Assembly: GCA_934215475.1 (NCBI GenBank)
Contig: CAKPZY010000034.1
Coordinates: 1-18,571 of the forward strand
Reading direction: 5' to 3'
Source of the DNA: an uncultured Ligilactobacillus sp.
GTDB taxonomy: Bacteria; Bacillota; Bacilli; Lactobacillales; Lactobacillaceae
DNA: 18,571 nt
Made by a program: the position numbers and the translations under genes. Positions 8,450 to 16,144 of this stretch are shown here, piece after piece. How positions within the stretch are numbered: position 1 is the first letter of the stretch; each line of letters opens with the position of its first letter. The notes under the pieces were generated by a model. That model had not been told where the DNA came from and searched no databases. It worked only from the letters and a program-made list of their open reading frames with translations.

Positions 8450-9469
8450 ATGAGGTATGCAGTTTTAGGAACCGGAGCAATGGGTTTGAGATATGGGATA
8501 TTGTTGCAAAATGCTGGTTTTAAGGTCGATTTCATCGACACCTGGGACCAACAAGTTGAAACTATCCGAGAGCAAGAAGGGGTTTATGTTTCAAGAGACG
8601 GTCAGAATCGCCAGCTTGTTCCGATCGATGTTTATTATCCGGAAGAATACCGAGGTGACGCGGATGTTTTGATCGTGTTTACCAAGCAATACATGTTAGC
8701 CAATCTCTTGCAACGATGCGCTCCCTTCTTTAATGGTAGGCAATACGTACTTACTTGTATGAATGGCATGGGCCATATCGAAAAAATTAATAGGTATTTT
8801 CCAGCAAAGCGTGTTATTGGCGGAACAGCCATGATGGGCACGGTGTTGAATAAAGCGGGAGATGTTGATTTTATCGGTCCGAAAGGAACTGGTTCAACCA
8901 ATCTTGCCAATGAAACATAAAAGCCTGATGAAAAAACGGCAGAAATCATCCAAGATTTTGCAAAGGCCGGTATGAATCCACAATTAACTACCAACTTTGC
9001 GGGAACTTTAATGGCCAAAGTAGTGTTTAACTCTGTTGTTAATACCCTATGTACGATGTTTAGGATCCGGATGGGTGAATTTATCCAAGCACCGGCTGTC
9101 CATGATCTATCACTTCAATTAGTGAATGAGGCTTATGATGTGTGTGAACGGGCCGGAATCGCCTTGCTAAATAGTCGGGAGGAAGAATGGCAGCAGATCT
9201 TGTGGGTCAGTCAAACGGCCAACCCGCTGCATTTTCCATCAATGTATCAAGATTTAAGTAAAGGGCGAGAAACTGAAGTTGATTATATCAATGGTTATAT
9301 CTATCAGTTAGGCAAGAAGCATAATTATGAAGCAACAACCCATAATTTTTTGTGCAACTTGGTTCATTTGGCAGAGTTTTCAAATACATTCGACGTTGAG
9401 GGCTACGTTGACCAGGTACTAGAAAACGACAAAAAGAAGGCAGCATCTATGGTTATGGATCCCGAATAA
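8450..9469 (+). pseudogene. Ketopantoate reductase family (ApbA/PanE) gene interrupted by one in-frame TAA
   Basis: Start at ATG 8450, nine bases after GGAGAGG. The 340-codon frame runs without any other break to TAA 9467-9469, except for TAA at codon 157 (8918-8920). Before it are the NADP-binding LGTGAMG (residues 6-12) and the CMNGMGH stretch. After it come the family's catalytic region (LMAKVVFNSVVNTL, Lys190) and the C-terminal SMYQDLSKGRETEVDYINGY. So the whole protein is present apart from one nonsense codon. The downstream half has no ribosome site near its first ATG (8972). Family members reduce 2-oxo acids such as ketopantoate; some lactic acid bacterial members act on branched-chain 2-oxo acids, which would fit control by an Ile T-box. 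It could be a recent pseudogene or a sequencing error. Confidence 0.85.
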
Positions 9470-9510
9470 GCAGGACAGCGGTGGAAATAATTTTATTTTT
9501 GATCTATGTA

Positions 9511-9543
9511 AAAAGAGCAGTTCGCAAAGAACTGCTCTTTTTT
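9511..9543. terminator. Bidirectional terminator between the panE-like pseudogene and the TauE-family gene
   Basis: AAAAGAGCAGTTC (9511-9523) and GAACTGCTCTTTT (9529-9541) form a perfect stem with a 5-base loop. It has A's on one side and T's on the other, so it can stop transcripts from both converging genes. Confidence 0.9.
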
Positions 9544-9636
9544 AATGGACCTTTTTAATGGAAGCGTGAATTTTTGGTTTTTAAGCAGAAGCGTTTCACC
9601 TTTATCCATTCTGGCATAACAACAATAAATTATTGT

Positions 9637-10413
9637 TTAAAAATAGGCAGTTATGAATAAGTAAACGGCTAGTCCCAATGCAAGTAGGAAAATCAAGACC
9701 CGGAGTAGATGGATGTTGACGCGCCGGACAATTATTGGTCCAACGTAACCGCCAATGAACAGACCAATGGCTAGCGGGATAACGAAGAGCCAGGCAATAT
9801 GAGATTTGAAGATGAAAATAATAGTTGCGGTCAGATTTCCGACTAACGTGATCACGTTTTTCATTGCATTGACAACTATAAAATTATCATCAGTAATAAA
9901 TGAAAGTATGGCAAGAAAAAGGACTCCCCCAGCGGCTCCAAAATAGCCCACATAAACACTAACAAAAACGATAAGCACCATATTTAGATATATGATCCAG
10001 CGAGGTTTATTGGCGGCTTTTTGCGTGTTCTGGATATTTTTAATTGGATCACCTTTTTGCCTATTTGAAACAAGCAAAAGTATGCCAGCTACTAAGATGA
10101 AGAATGGAACTACCTTTTCAAAAGACGAGGCGGGGGCAATCAATAGCAAGACACTACCTATGATGCTGCCGATCAGTGACAATAAGATAAATTGCAATAA
10201 TTTTTTCCGGTGGCCGCGAAGATCTTTTAATGAAGATAAAGTCGCCCCGATCCCAGAAAAAATCAGAGAGGTGGTATTTGTAACATTTGCAATCACAGGG
10301 GAGACGCCAGCTAACAATAGTGCTGGATAAGAGGCTAATGATGCCAAGCCTGCTATAGACTGCAAGATACCAGCTATGAAGCCAGCCGCAACTAAAAAGA
10401 TAAATTTATCCAT
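9637..10413 (-). CDS. Sulfite exporter TauE/SafE family membrane protein
   Basis: Protein of 258 residues with about eight membrane segments in two halves, matching the TauE/SafE (former DUF81) family: GFIAGILQSIAG at the N-terminus, ANVTNTTSL, and the second repeat GYFGAAGGVLFL with NAMKNVITLVGN. Members carry small organic or sulfur-containing anions, and the substrate cannot be read from sequence. The ATG follows TGGAGTGA. It is transcribed away from the acetolactate synthase operon and has its own promoter and a long structured leader, so its expression is probably regulated by a signal. A role in exporting an acidic product of the neighbouring operon is possible but only inferred. Confidence 0.9.
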   Translation of the reverse strand: MDKFIFLVAAGFIAGILQSIAGLASLASYPALLLAGVSPVIANVTNTTSLIFSGIGATLSSLKDLRGHRKKLLQFILLSLIGSIIGSVLLLIAPASSFEKVVPFFILVAGILLLVSNRQKGDPIKNIQNTQKAANKPRWIIYLNMVLIVFVSVYVGYFGAAGGVLFLAILSFITDDNFIVVNAMKNVITLVGNLTATIIFIFKSHIAWLFVIPLAIGLFIGGYVGPIIVRRVNIHLLRVLIFLLALGLAVYLFITAYF

Positions 10414-10437
10414 ATATTATTTTCACTCCATTAAAAG

Positions 10438-10577
10438 AAAAAAACTGACAGTCAGGAATTTGCTTTGCGTGATAGCACTATTGGTTTTTATACAGGAGCG
10501 AAGTCATGCTATTCCAACGGTTGGAACCTGTAAATAAAAGGCTTTTAAGTTTGCCTTCATGTGACTATACTAATTTT
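10438..10577 (-). promoter_or_regulatory. Structured 5' leader of the TauE-family gene, possible riboswitch of unassigned class
   Basis: Read on the minus strand, the leader holds UACAGG (10532-10527), a UUCCAAC/GUUGGAA hairpin (10526-10512), AUAGCA (10512-10507), CCUGUA (10496-10491) and UGCUAU (10477-10472). UACAGG pairs with CCUGUA and AUAGCA with UGCUAU, and the two helices interlock as an H-type pseudoknot. It is followed by CUGACUGUCAG (10455-10445) and seven U's (10444-10438), a weak terminator-like element, then the ribosome site and start codon. Promoter, folded element, terminator and gene make the usual layout of a transcriptional riboswitch. The order and pairings are seen directly; the function is inferred. 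Confidence 0.45.
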
Positions 10578-10639
10578 GCTAGAATTATAGCATTTTTTAT
10601 AAAAAGCTGTCATGTTACCTGGTTATAGATCCATGTGAC
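10558..10639 (+). repeat. Three copies of CATGTGAC/CATGTTAC between divergent promoters
   Basis: CATGTGAC occurs at 10558-10565 and 10632-10639, and CATGTTAC at 10611-10618. The second and third are 21 bases apart, two DNA turns. The middle copy overlaps the -35 box of the TauE-family gene. The placement suits a regulator binding both divergent units, but no protein can be named. Confidence 0.35.
10584..10613 (-). promoter_or_regulatory. Promoter of the TauE-family gene
   Basis: On the minus strand ATGACA (10613-10608) and a consensus TATAAT (10589-10584) are 18 bases apart. Transcription would start near 10577 and give a leader of about 165 bases. Confidence 0.65.
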
Positions 10640-10669
10640 ATTATCTAAATGTATGTTTGAGTTGAATAT

Positions 10670-10698
10670 TTGACAGATGGGTGTCTGAACAATATTGT
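10670..10698 (+). promoter_or_regulatory. Promoter of the acetolactate synthase-isocitrate dehydrogenase operon
   Basis: TTGACA (10670-10675) and TATTGT (10693-10698) are 17 bases apart, about 60 bases before the first start codon. The rest of the 347-base gap (10414-10760) holds the TauE-family leader and promoter and the CATGTGAC repeats, and no gene. Confidence 0.6.
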
Positions 10699-10760
10699 TT
10701 AAGCATAGATTTAACCGATATTTAAAGTATTTATAACGGCAACTCTAGGAGGTATATTTG

Positions 10761-12407
10761 ATGAATGCGGCTGAAAAGATAGTCCAAATCTTGGAAAAAA
10801 GGCACGTGAAATATGTTTTTGGTATACCTGGCGAAGAAAATATAGAATTGGTCGATGCCTTAAATCGATCTGCTCAGATCAAGTTTATTCTAGTCAGACA
10901 TGAACAGGGTGCCTCGTTTATGGCGGATGTTTATGGCCGTTTGACCGGGCAGCCAGGGATCACCGCTGCGACATTGGGCCCGGGTGCCATCAATCTTTTG
11001 TTAGGTGTGGCTGACGCGCAAACAAATTCTACTCCGTTGATCGCAATCACAGCCCAGGGTGGACTAAACCGAATACACAAGGAATCCCACCAGGTGATCG
11101 ATCTGCGTGCGATGTTTAAACCGATCACCAAGTGGGCCGAGAACATATACTCGCCCAACGAAATAGCTGAAATCGTCAATAAAGCTTTTAATAAGGCCTT
11201 GGATGGCAATTCCCGTCCAGGAGCAGCGTATATCGGATTGCCGCAAGACATTGAAGCACAAGAAGTTTCTGAAGAAATTGATAATTTTCATGCTACAAAA
11301 GCTAAAAGTGAACCTAATAAAGCTGATATTAGTAAGGCTGCTCAGCTTGTCCAACAGGCAAAACACCCAATAATGTTAGTGGGGATGGGTGTGATCCGTG
11401 ATCATGCCTCAAATACAGTCCGCGAACTGATCGACCAAACGCAGATCCCTGCAGCCACGACTTTTATGGGTAAAGGAGCTTTAGATGACCGGAGTGAGCT
11501 TTCCTTAGGTGTCGTCGGATTTATGGAGCATGACTACGAGAATTTTGCTTTTGACCAGGCTGACGTAATTTTAGCTATCGGCTATGAATTGTCTGAGTTT
11601 GACCCGCAAAAAATAAATCCCAAGGCGGATAAAAAAATTATCCATCTCAATACTTTTCCGGTAGATACCGACCGTCACTATGCAACAGCGGTTAACATCG
11701 TAGCGGATATCAGCGATAGCGTGGAGTTATTAAAGCATAAACTCCAAGGATATCACTCGGCGCCTATTACGGCCGACATCAAGGATAAAATAGATAACGA
11801 ATTGGTTGCCGGAAAAAAAGAAGGCAAGGTTCCACTGACGCCCCAGCAGGTGGTAACTGCGACCAGAAAGGCTGCGGATGATGATAGCATCGTTTTAGTA
11901 GATACAGGTGCTTTGAAAATGTGGATGGCTAGGCTTTACCAGGCGTATACGCCCAATAGTATTTTGATCGATAATGGTTTATCGACTATGTCATGGACGC
12001 TGCCAGGAGCGATCGGAGCGAAGTTAGCCAAACCGGATAAGAACATTCTGGCTGTGATGGGCGATGGCGGTTTTATGATGAACTCACAAGAATTGGAAAC
12101 CGCCGCCCGCTATCGCGTGCCGTTCACTGTGCTGTTGTGGGTCGATAAATCTTATGGCCTTATCAAATGGAAGATGGATATGCAACTCGGGCATCATTCA
12201 CAGGTAGATTTTGATAACCCTGATTTTCTTAAGTATGCCCAAGCTTTTGGTGCACAAGCACATTTAGTCACTAGCAGAAAGGATCTGACAAACAGTATTA
12301 AAAAGGCTTTAGCTAGTCAGGATATTAATATTATTGTTTGTCCCGTTGATTATAGTGAAAATATGAAATTGATCCGGAAATTAGGCGAGATCACAGTCTC
12401 GACTTAA
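10761..12407 (+). CDS. Acetolactate synthase-like ThDP enzyme
   Basis: Thiamine-diphosphate enzyme of 548 residues, expected to condense two pyruvates to 2-acetolactate and CO2. The N-terminal domain has VFGIPGEENIELVDAL and VRHEQGASFMADVYGRLTG, with the catalytic glutamate in RHEQ. The middle domain is of the acetohydroxyacid synthase type. The C-terminal domain has the ThDP/Mg motif GDGGFMMNSQELETAARY. Its end, CPVDYSEN, is typical of catabolic AlsS-type enzymes. No small regulatory subunit follows, and no acetolactate decarboxylase is nearby. A TTG at 10758 is also possible, but ATG 10761 sits 8 bases after AGGAGG. It is 37 bases upstream of the isocitrate dehydrogenase gene with no terminator, so they form an operon. 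The GIPGEEN subgroup is broad, so another 2-oxo acid reaction cannot be excluded. Confidence 0.82.
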   Translation: MNAAEKIVQILEKRHVKYVFGIPGEENIELVDALNRSAQIKFILVRHEQGASFMADVYGRLTGQPGITAATLGPGAINLLLGVADAQTNSTPLIAITAQGGLNRIHKESHQVIDLRAMFKPITKWAENIYSPNEIAEIVNKAFNKALDGNSRPGAAYIGLPQDIEAQEVSEEIDNFHATKAKSEPNKADISKAAQLVQQAKHPIMLVGMGVIRDHASNTVRELIDQTQIPAATTFMGKGALDDRSELSLGVVGFMEHDYENFAFDQADVILAIGYELSEFDPQKINPKADKKIIHLNTFPVDTDRHYATAVNIVADISDSVELLKHKLQGYHSAPITADIKDKIDNELVAGKKEGKVPLTPQQVVTATRKAADDDSIVLVDTGALKMWMARLYQAYTPNSILIDNGLSTMSWTLPGAIGAKLAKPDKNILAVMGDGGFMMNSQELETAARYRVPFTVLLWVDKSYGLIKWKMDMQLGHHSQVDFDNPDFLKYAQAFGAQAHLVTSRKDLTNSIKKALASQDINIIVCPVDYSENMKLIRKLGEITVST

Positions 12408-12444
12408 GTTGGTTAAGTGGCCATTAATACGGAGGTGAATAAGT

Positions 12445-13695
12445 ATGACCAAAGAAAATTTCAAGCAGGCAGACAAAATGGGGATCCCTTATATTGAAGG
12501 CGATGGTATTGGACCTGAAGTTTCTGCGGCTACCAGGCAAGTTATTGATGCCGCTGTCAAGGCAGCTTATGCCAATGAAAAAAGTATTAAGTGGCTGCCT
12601 TTATTAGCGGGCGAGAAGGCTTACAAGCAAACTGGTGAATGGCTTCCCCAAAAAACGTTAGCCACTTTAAAAAAGTATCCAGCCGGCATTAAAGGCCCGC
12701 TACAAACCCCGATAGGAGAGGGCCATACTTCGCTAAACGTTACTTTACGCCAAAAATTAGATCTTTACGCTTGTGTTCGACCAATCGAATTTTTTAAAGG
12801 AGTTAAAACTCCAACAAAACATCCTGAACGGATGCGTGCCACTGTTTTCCGTGAAAATACTGAAGATCTTTATGCGGGCATCGAATTTGAAAGTGGGAGC
12901 GAAGGGGCTGCTAAACTTTTGCAGCTGCTAAAAGAAAATAAACTGGCTTCAAAAGTTCCTTTTCCGAAGAGCACTAATTTTGCACTAAAGCCCATTTCAA
13001 AGGACGGAACTTCTCGTTTGGTCAAAAGCGCCATTGATTATGCACTTGCCAATGGTGAAAAAAGGGTCACCTTAGTGCATAAAGGAAATATTTTGAAAAA
13101 AACCGAAGGCTCATTTAGAAACTGGGGCTATGACGTTGCTCAAAAGCAATACGCTGATCGAGTATTTACAATGGATCAATTTGCACAAATAGAGGAAAAA
13201 CAAGGAACAACCGAAGCTCAGGACGCTTTAAAACAAGCAAAAGCTGCCGGAAAAATCATCTTGGATGACGTGATCACCGACAATTTCTTCCAGCAAGCCT
13301 TGTTGAACCCCCAAAAGTTTGGGATCGTTGCCACAACTAACCTGAATGGTGATTACATTTCAGACGCACTAGCCGCCCAAGTCGGCGGCATTGGGATCTC
13401 ACCAGGAGCAAATATTAATTATGAAACAAATCGCGCTCTTTTTGAAGCGACTCATGGTACTGCCCCGCAATTAGCCGGCAAAAATCAAGCCAATCCAACC
13501 TCATTGATCTTATCTGGGGTGATGATGTTAAATTATATCGGCTGGTCACAACCAGCGGAATTGGTCAAGCAAGCTGTAGCCAAGGCAATCACGGGTCAAA
13601 ATGTCACGGCTGATTTGATGACAGGGGATAAGAAACCTTTATCCACTAGAGAGTACGCTGATTTTATCTGTTCTGCCTTAGAACAATTAAAATAG
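12445..13695 (+). CDS. icd: Isocitrate dehydrogenase, with atypical cofactor-binding residues
   Basis: Oxidative decarboxylase of 416 residues converting isocitrate to 2-oxoglutarate. Substrate residues of the family are in place: Ser96 and Asn98 in TSLNVTLRQ, Arg and Tyr in FRENTEDLYAG, Lys in LVHKGNI, and the NLNGDYISDALAAQVGGIG metal and active-site stretch. The cofactor loop reads HGTAPQLAG: Gln342 and Leu343 stand where E. coli NADP-enzyme has Lys344 and Tyr345. Ala389 and Thr393 stand where it has Tyr391 and Arg395. The classic NAD pair Asp/Ile is also absent. The ribosome site is GGAGGTGA. Making 2-oxoglutarate for glutamate is the likely purpose. Citrate synthase and aconitase are not in the window. 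Confidence 0.92.
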   Translation: MTKENFKQADKMGIPYIEGDGIGPEVSAATRQVIDAAVKAAYANEKSIKWLPLLAGEKAYKQTGEWLPQKTLATLKKYPAGIKGPLQTPIGEGHTSLNVTLRQKLDLYACVRPIEFFKGVKTPTKHPERMRATVFRENTEDLYAGIEFESGSEGAAKLLQLLKENKLASKVPFPKSTNFALKPISKDGTSRLVKSAIDYALANGEKRVTLVHKGNILKKTEGSFRNWGYDVAQKQYADRVFTMDQFAQIEEKQGTTEAQDALKQAKAAGKIILDDVITDNFFQQALLNPQKFGIVATTNLNGDYISDALAAQVGGIGISPGANINYETNRALFEATHGTAPQLAGKNQANPTSLILSGVMMLNYIGWSQPAELVKQAVAKAITGQNVTADLMTGDKKPLSTREYADFICSALEQLK

Positions 13696-13710
13696 GTTAC
13701 ATTGGTGAAT

Positions 13711-13760
13711 AAAAAACCTAGGGCAATATCTCTTTAACAGGGTATTGACCTAGGCTTTTT
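13711..13760. terminator. Bidirectional terminator after icd and after the amidohydrolase gene
   Basis: CCTAGG-G-CAATA (13717-13728) pairs with TATTG-A-CCTAGG (13743-13754), flanked by A's on the left and T's on the right. It serves both converging genes. Confidence 0.9.
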
Positions 13761-13764
13761 CTTG

Positions 13765-14538
13765 TTATTTCTTCAAATACCAAGCTGCGCCATTTTGATA
13801 CAAAACCCTATCAATCGATGTTTGGTTGTTGTCTAAAGCCTGTTTGATCAAACTAATATCGGTACTTGAAAACCTATGTTTTGTCCTAGTTCCAGGAAAA
13901 TCAGTTCCAAAAATAAGGGAGTGTGGATTTTCGTGGTACAAATTTGAGATCACTTGAGGAATCTCATCTCTCTTGTAGGCCACCCTTCCAAATCCGCTGA
14001 CACGCAAGGCTATTCCAGCAGCAGCATACTTAGCTAAGGCATCGCTGCTTATTTTACCCATTCCTAGGTGATCGATGGATACTTTAGGTAGAGAAAAGAG
14101 CAACTTCTCAAGCTGGTCGTCGATGTTGGCTAGATCGACATAAAATTCGGCTCTCCAACCGAAAAGTGAATAAACTTTTTGTGCTAGCTGTCTAATAGCG
14201 GCTAACGATGTGGTTAGATCTCGATACATAGGAAATCTAATTGCCCTTACTCCATAGCCATTTAAAGATTCTATTTCACTATCACTAACATCGGTCGGCA
14301 ACTGAGTTACCCCGACGAAAGATGGACCTAATTGTGAAAGGGCATTGATTAGAAACCCTTGGTCATGCCCCTGAAAAGATCCGGAAACAACTGCGCCACC
14401 CATGCTTGTGAGTCCATTTTCTTTCAGATCTTTTTGGTAATCAGTTACTGTATAGAAATCTGGAACGAAGCCGTTACTAGAGACCAATGGATAGTTGGGG
14501 TCAATAATATGAAAATGTGCATCAAAAATTTTATCCAT
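13765..14538 (-). CDS. Amidohydrolase-2 family metal-dependent hydrolase
   Basis: TIM-barrel enzyme of 257 residues. Metal-site features are the N-terminal DAHFHI (His8, His10), the SIDHLGMG histidine and the FGTDFPGTR aspartate, all typical of the amidohydrolase-2 family (lactonases, decarboxylases and hydrolases of dicarboxylic and aromatic acids). The substrate is unknown. ATG 14538 was chosen because AGAAGG stands nine bases before it; the TTGs at 14547 and 14544 lie too close to that site. There is no same-strand partner within 130 bases. Upstream of the start, AATTACAC appears twice in direct orientation (14578-14571 and 14604-14597), possibly a regulator site. It shares a terminator with icd, which converges on it. 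Confidence 0.85.
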   Translation of the reverse strand: MDKIFDAHFHIIDPNYPLVSSNGFVPDFYTVTDYQKDLKENGLTSMGGAVVSGSFQGHDQGFLINALSQLGPSFVGVTQLPTDVSDSEIESLNGYGVRAIRFPMYRDLTTSLAAIRQLAQKVYSLFGWRAEFYVDLANIDDQLEKLLFSLPKVSIDHLGMGKISSDALAKYAAAGIALRVSGFGRVAYKRDEIPQVISNLYHENPHSLIFGTDFPGTRTKHRFSSTDISLIKQALDNNQTSIDRVLYQNGAAWYLKK

Positions 14539-14672
14539 GCTCAACAACCTTCTTTTGAGTGGGAAAGAACGTGTAATTAAGTTTCATTTATTTTCAGTGT
14601 AATTGTTTTTTCCGTAGTTATCAGGTGGACACAGAATGAAACAACTTGTCTTGAAAAATTAACATGCCACAT

Positions 14673-15797
14673 TTATTCACTGACACGGCTGGCTTCTTTA
14701 CGCAACGTGGCATTATGGAGGAGCCGATATGCGGTCGCAGCGATAGGTACACCGATCAGCATACCAACAATACCACCGAGGCCAGATCCAACCGTGATAG
14801 CTGCCAGGACCACAATGCCTGGCAAACCGATGGACCCGCCGACGACTCTTGGGTAGATCACGTTACCTTCAAGCTGTTGCAAGCAAACTAAAAAGACCAC
14901 AAACAGCACGGCTTGGAGCGGGTTAATGACGGCAATCAACACGAAGCCGACCGCGCCTCCAATGAACGCACCAACCATCGGAACCAACGCTGTCATACCG
15001 ATAAGTGCACCGATAGATACAGCACTGGGAAAGCGGAATAATAACATCCCTAATGTACACAGAGTACCCAAGATGAAAGCTTCGAGAACTTGACCAACAA
15101 TAAAGCTCGAGAATACAATGTTTGTTTCATGCAAGAAATAATGACTCTTTTTCATCGCTTTGGCAGGCAAAAATGCATTACCAACACGGTTAAGACGGCT
15201 GCCAATCTTTTCTTTTCCGTTGACTAAATAGATAGAGAAGATGAAGGCTAAAATAAAATCAAATAATACGGAAGCAAGGCTGCCAAATAGTGAGACAGAG
15301 CTGGATAACAAGCCTGATATCCCGCTAGAAGCATAGCTCATTACTTTATCCTTGATACTATCCCAATCGATCTGTGCATCGGTTATTTGCTGGGTCAAAG
15401 CAGTCGCTTGATTTGAATGTTCAAGCCAGCGATTCAGCTGTTCCAAAGTCTTTGGCACACTGGTAAAGAAATTGTTAATGGCCGCGACGAATTGTGGGAT
15501 TATCAGCCACAAGACTCCAGCGATGATCACTAAGATCAAAGCCAAGGAAGTGAGAATTGCCAGTGGCCGCCGAAGTTTTTTAGCAAAATTAGCTTTGGTG
15601 TTTGGCCAAAAATATTTTTCCAGCCGCACGCATAACAAGTTGATACAATAAGCAAATGCCCCGCCAATTACTAACGGTAAGATAACTTTGTAAAGGGCCG
15701 CGATTCCAGCAAAAAGTTGGGATGGATACACCAGGCAAACCAAGAAGACCGCAACGATCAGGGCAGTCCGAATTACTTGAGTACGGGTCAATATCAT
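14673..15797 (-). CDS. AI-2E family membrane protein (PerM/YdiK-like)
   Basis: Polytopic protein of 374 residues in the AI-2E transporter family. About three hydrophobic segments at residues 8-98 are followed by an amphipathic region (about 100-150). A C-terminal set of segments includes PMVGAFIGGAVGFVL, QQLEGNVIYPRVVGGSIGLP and IVGMLIGVPIAATAY, the family signature. Members include a protein linked to AI-2 export, Na+/H+ antiporters and permeases of unknown substrate, so no substrate is assigned. ATG 15797 lies 8 bases after AAAGGAG; an in-frame GTG at 15806 falls inside that ribosome site and is less likely. A possible -10 (TATACT on the minus strand, 15825-15820) lies just upstream. No clear terminator is seen after the gene. 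Confidence 0.9.
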   Translation of the reverse strand: MILTRTQVIRTALIVAVFLVCLVYPSQLFAGIAALYKVILPLVIGGAFAYCINLLCVRLEKYFWPNTKANFAKKLRRPLAILTSLALILVIIAGVLWLIIPQFVAAINNFFTSVPKTLEQLNRWLEHSNQATALTQQITDAQIDWDSIKDKVMSYASSGISGLLSSSVSLFGSLASVLFDFILAFIFSIYLVNGKEKIGSRLNRVGNAFLPAKAMKKSHYFLHETNIVFSSFIVGQVLEAFILGTLCTLGMLLFRFPSAVSIGALIGMTALVPMVGAFIGGAVGFVLIAVINPLQAVLFVVFLVCLQQLEGNVIYPRVVGGSIGLPGIVVLAAITVGSGLGGIVGMLIGVPIAATAYRLLHNATLRKEASRVSE

Positions 15798-16144
15798 GGA
15801 AAACACTCCTTTGGATAACAGTATAGCGGAAAATTATTTATGATACTACATTTAAACCAAAAAGGAGCAGTGAATGCTGTGAGGTACCTGACCGATTTTC
15901 AAAGTCCTGCGTGGGAAAGTTTAACAACTGTCAATAAAAATTACTGACATTTATGTAAAGTGAGATCTTAACCTGCAAGGAACTTTGGCAGATGAGATTT
16001 AAGTAACGTTAAAATATTTGTGGATCGATCTTCCTCCGGATATGGGTGCGTCGCTTCATAAAATGCTACCCAGAATTAATGATTTTAATGCTTATTGTTT
16101 CGCAAGTAGATCTTTGATAATTCGAATAATTTTTTTCGCTCTGT
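15798..16144. other. 347-base stretch with no recognisable gene
   Basis: It contains the ribosome site and probable -10 of the AI-2E family gene. It also has a 25-codon + strand frame from GTG 15870 to TGA 15947 (encoding RYLTDFQSPAWESL), behind AAAGGAG, which looks protein-like but is not recognised. A 16-codon, very basic frame on the minus strand (16059-16009) has no ribosome site. No RNA structure or terminator for the downstream lipoprotein gene is convincing. Confidence 0.4.

Noticed and set aside
8972..9469. Downstream half of the panE-like gene as an independent gene
   Set aside because: It begins in the middle of a known domain, has no ribosome site and continues the same frame across a single stop codon.
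9992..10330. 112-codon plus-strand frame
   Set aside because: It is the antisense shadow of the TauE-family gene, which has clear family motifs in its own frame.
10461..10471. CACGCAAAGC motif in the TauE-family leader, similar to part of the c-di-GMP-I (GEMM) riboswitch
   Set aside because: The remaining conserved GEMM stems and tetraloop receptor are not present, so the resemblance is too short to use.
10931..11366. Minus-strand frames of 100 and 106 codons
   Set aside because: They are antisense to the acetolactate synthase gene and have no recognisable motifs or ribosome sites.
14581..14642. GTTTCATT/AATGAAAC inverted repeat as a terminator for the AI-2E family gene
   Set aside because: The arms are 46 bases apart, the stem is AT-rich and no T-run follows on the minus strand.
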